Positions 60,849-64,000 of a DNA stretch of 64,000 nt are shown here, in pieces. The stretch covers positions 69,501 through 133,500 of the forward strand of contig NC_088310.1 in the NCBI RefSeq assembly GCF_910592395.1, in the 5' to 3' direction. The stretch is from Lineus longissimus. Its lineage: Eukaryota > Nemertea > Pilidiophora > Heteronemertea > Lineidae. Positions within the stretch are counted from its first letter, which is position 1, and every line of letters starts with the position of its first letter. The notes beneath the pieces are model-generated. The model worked only from the letters and a program-made list of their open reading frames with translations. It ran no database searches and was not told the origin of the DNA. The translations under genes and the position numbers were made by a program.

Positions 60849-60928
60849 TGACGCGTTGTGTAAAAAATCATAACATTAGATTTTTGAAGAGGAAGACAAA
60901 CGTGAATCCAGGTTGTAATATGATACCA

Positions 60929-62550
60929 TGATTTAAATCAATATCATCTCAGGCGCTCCCGGCCACTCGTCATCAAGTGAGGCTGTCATTCATAAACCAA
61001 CTAATCAAGTCGAGATTGATTCCTTAGTAAACGGATGAGCCCTTCAGCAGGTGGGTTGACATTAAACGCATATAACATTAAGGTCAAACCTTATCTAAGA
61101 TATCCTTATGAATTGGTATTACTGGCATTACCAGCATGCAATAGTCATTTTAGTGAACGCACCAATCTGTCATGCAAGTTCAAAATTAATATCCATTCTT
61201 TAGTTCTTAACCAGTGACCATGGGTTGTGGCTCTGACATTATCGCACAACCTTTCTGCAACAAACGTCCCTCGCAGTATCTGTCTACTGTCGATCTTCAT
61301 AGATCATACTGCATTGGGACCTAACTTACTCCAGATGTAAGTTGTTCATCAATGGTATAACGTTACCAACGGGATATCAGTTGGGGGAACACTTTGCAGA
61401 AAAGCACACATCATGGGAATACAGACACATATGAGTTTGATGTGCGTGTACAAGGAATGCAAGTATTAAGGTTGTACTTTGAATGCCTTTGTCATCGCTT
61501 GGTAAACTGATATAGCGTGTTCCCTCGAACATCTCTGTGAAAAGGAAGTTTCCTCTATGCGTCATCTTACATGATTTATGGCGTGACGAATCCTTGCACT
61601 AATCCTTTTTCAAGAGCATTATTTTAAAGAGCCTTCTATGATCGCATGTCATTTTGTGTCAGTGTCAGCAGTTACATTTTGGAAGAAAGAAACTAGTTAC
61701 GTGCAGTGCCTTTTTGTGATTTGTGCCGAGGAGCCACTTGCAGTAAATCTGTTCAGATTTCCCTTAAGACATCGCAAGTCATGTTTCAGTTGGCTGTTTA
61801 AGGTAGATACATTTGGTCGTTCATCATGTAGATAATAGGGTCGTTGTCCACACTCGTAGAGTCTTCTGGACCTTTATGACCCGTGCCTATTCGGGCTATC
61901 TAGTTCCGAGGATCAACATGTCTTGGCCATATTGCTGTTGGGCAAAGGTAAACTCTGACGTTTAATATCCTTTTCGTTTGTTTGGTGGATCGATAGTATC
62001 GGTAGAGGAGGTCAGTCTACCAATGATGAGTTGTACCATCGCCAAACGCGCAGTACGGTGAAGACGGACGGGCCTGGCACCTGGCACCTCACAAGGAACA
62101 CATTCTGTCCTCATGAATACTTCGGCGATGACAGTTACACTGTCACATTTTTAGCTATGAGAATGATATTTGGCGATTTCTTTTGTTAATGGAGGAGAAA
62201 TCCTAACCAGGCCCTGCTCAAAGAAAGTGTTAGATTGTCCGTCGTATGATGAACTCCCGGTTGTCAAACCCGCAACCTCAGAGGTGATACCCAGAAGACG
62301 TAAACTCGTTGAGTTGTCATCAACAAGGACCATTTACCGCACATGTTGTACAGTTTTACCAAATGTACATAATGTACAGTTCTACTAATTGGTCAAACCG
62401 GTCGTATCCAAGAGTACGTCCACACGATATAAGCTGATAAAATGGCATTGACCTTTTTACGGCCTTCAATCAAAGTTCCGGCGGCAAAAGATAGAGTAGC
62501 GGACGTAATAAATGTTCCTCCTTCCTGTTAGACGATGATTGTTTTTTAAG
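60929..62550. other. Non-coding DNA, no gene recognised
   Basis: Only short frames without recognisable domains on either strand. Confidence 0.4.
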
Positions 62551-62863
62551 TTGCATCAACAGAATCAGTGTTCTCACATTCATGTTGCATCAATTGGTCT
62601 CATGACCGGATTCAGCATCAACAGAATCAGTGTTCTCACATTCATGTTGCATCAATTGGTCTCATGACCGGATTCAGCATCAACAGAATCAGTGTTCTCA
62701 CATACATGTTGCATCAATTGGTCTCATGACCGGATTCAGCATCAACAGAATCAGTGTTCTCACATTCATGTTGCATCAAGTGGTCTCATGACCGGATTCA
62801 GCATCAACAGAATCAGTGTTCTCACATTCATGTTGCATCAATTGGTCTCATGACCGGATTCAG
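62551..62863. repeat. 62 bp minisatellite, 5 copies
   Basis: Units start GCATCAACAGAATCAGTGTT and end ATGACCGGATTCA. There is at most one mismatch per unit (for example ACATACATG in unit 3, CAAGTGG in unit 4). Confidence 0.97.
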
Positions 62864-64000
62864 AATATCGTATTACTTCTCCAATGCGTTAATACTTACA
62901 ACAAACAGCGCCATTCTGATACATGATCATAAATGGTAAGATATAAGTGTTGCACCTTATCAAGAGATAGGACAGGACACGAAACTTGGCAAGGAACGTG
63001 ACAATTGGCTTTCGACGTAAAATGTTATCCTCCATCACAGATAAATCATTACTTAAAACATAAAGCGTGCAATGTATCAAACGATGAAGAAATCTGCAAG
63101 GGTTCTAAATATGTGATCATGCCAGAAGTATGACTTCGACTTACAACTCTCCATATACCTGTCACAAGCATATCAGTGCCACACTGGTATCCTACATCCT
63201 GTTTAATACATCACGTAGTCCCCTGACTGAATATGTAGGATGTCGCGGATTAGGATAGAATCCCCTGACGGAAGTCATTAAAAGAGATTTACCTAGTCAG
63301 CAATGGTTTTGAGGATTAACCTTCACCTTTCTTCGTCGCCGAGGGACAATATCTCATATAACTTGAATATTATAAATGTTCGAATGATATCACGAGAGTA
63401 AGCCAAAATGTGCTTTGAACCAGTTTTATGACAACTACGTCAGTATAGTGTCGATGCCAGATAAAGCACCCGCGGCATTGGTTATTACGAGTGGAGTAAC
63501 TACGGACGACTATCTACATTTCATGATAGACTGTTCAAACTGAGGTAGCTGGAGGATTTCTCTGGCAGTCATGGAGCCTGGCATATCAGATGATCAAGTC
63601 TGCCAGCTCATACCACAATCCCGTTTCTCTTCCGGTAACCATTAGCCCAAAATGACTGTAATCAGACAAAACCAATACAGAGGGTGACCGTCATAAGCTT
63701 GCAACCACGACCAGGCTAATACATAGTCAATTTAACCTTCCCCGTGTCATACTAAGTAAGCCTGCGCCTGCTTCCACAGGCTAGCCTAATAGAGTCACGT
63801 CTGGTATCTCATTGATCATTGATTACAACAACAAGGAGACAAGATGCGCCACAAATTGTGATTATTATGGCTCTTTGATTTGATAAGGCCGCTGTGGACC
63901 AAAATATACACCAATTCTGTGACAATAATGGAATCGATCTCTGCATAATTCGCCCTTAACGTTAGATAAAGGAGTCTGTCAGACACTATTGCATGGCATG
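62864..64000. other. Non-coding DNA to the right edge
   Basis: No gene, RNA or repeat recognised. The missing first exon of the KCNK channel is not here. Confidence 0.4.

Overview
This is nuclear DNA of an animal, most likely a marine bilaterian invertebrate. The evidence is a 17-exon gene with canonical GT/AG introns, a potassium-channel exon of an animal-only family, long non-coding stretches, and many minisatellites. I cannot name the phylum: a lophotrochozoan or an invertebrate deuterostome would both fit. There is no bacterial or plasmid signal, no CRISPR array and no rRNA.

Layout. (1) 1-9030: eleven head-to-tail copies of an ~817 bp satellite, running off the left edge. Each copy carries on the minus strand a degenerate tRNA-like module with A box, B box and a T-run. 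(2) 9031-13400: mostly unique DNA with one intron-less reading frame at 9879-10802, encoding a disordered Ser/Pro-rich protein I do not recognise. (3) 13410-16375: three minisatellites (about 46, 59 and 68 bp). (4) 19073-31315, plus strand: a complete coding set for SRBD1, the animal Tex-like S1 RNA-binding protein. The 17 exons join without a frame break into 884 codons plus stop, and all the Tex blocks are present. The last two exons are a tandem duplicate, so the protein would carry two S1 domains. Its introns hold a (GTC)n tract, a ~303 bp tandem repeat with CTCF-like motifs, a 48 bp minisatellite that multiplies a splice-donor sequence, and 44 bp and 86 bp minisatellites. (5) 31316-41098: 3' flank and intergenic DNA with an 87 bp repeat, a tRNA-like relic, a hairpin and one copy of a dispersed transposon-like family. 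(6) 41099-41985, minus strand: last exon of a THIK-type two-pore potassium channel (KCNK12/13 group). Its first exon is not in the window, so its intron probably spans all 22 kb to the right edge. (7) 41986-64000: no coding region I can support. It contains a 26 bp hairpin-forming array, a 49-copy 37 bp array, smaller arrays and further copies of the dispersed element.

SRBD1 (nucleic-acid binding) and the potassium channel have no known functional link, and the two lie on opposite strands. The striking feature is the density of tandem repeats and how they interact with genes: a splice donor caught inside a repeat, a duplicated S1 exon with a minisatellite between the copies, and repeats that bring in possible protein-binding or Pol III promoter motifs. 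Exon boundaries were worked out by hand from splice sites, reading phase and family similarity; no alignment was run.
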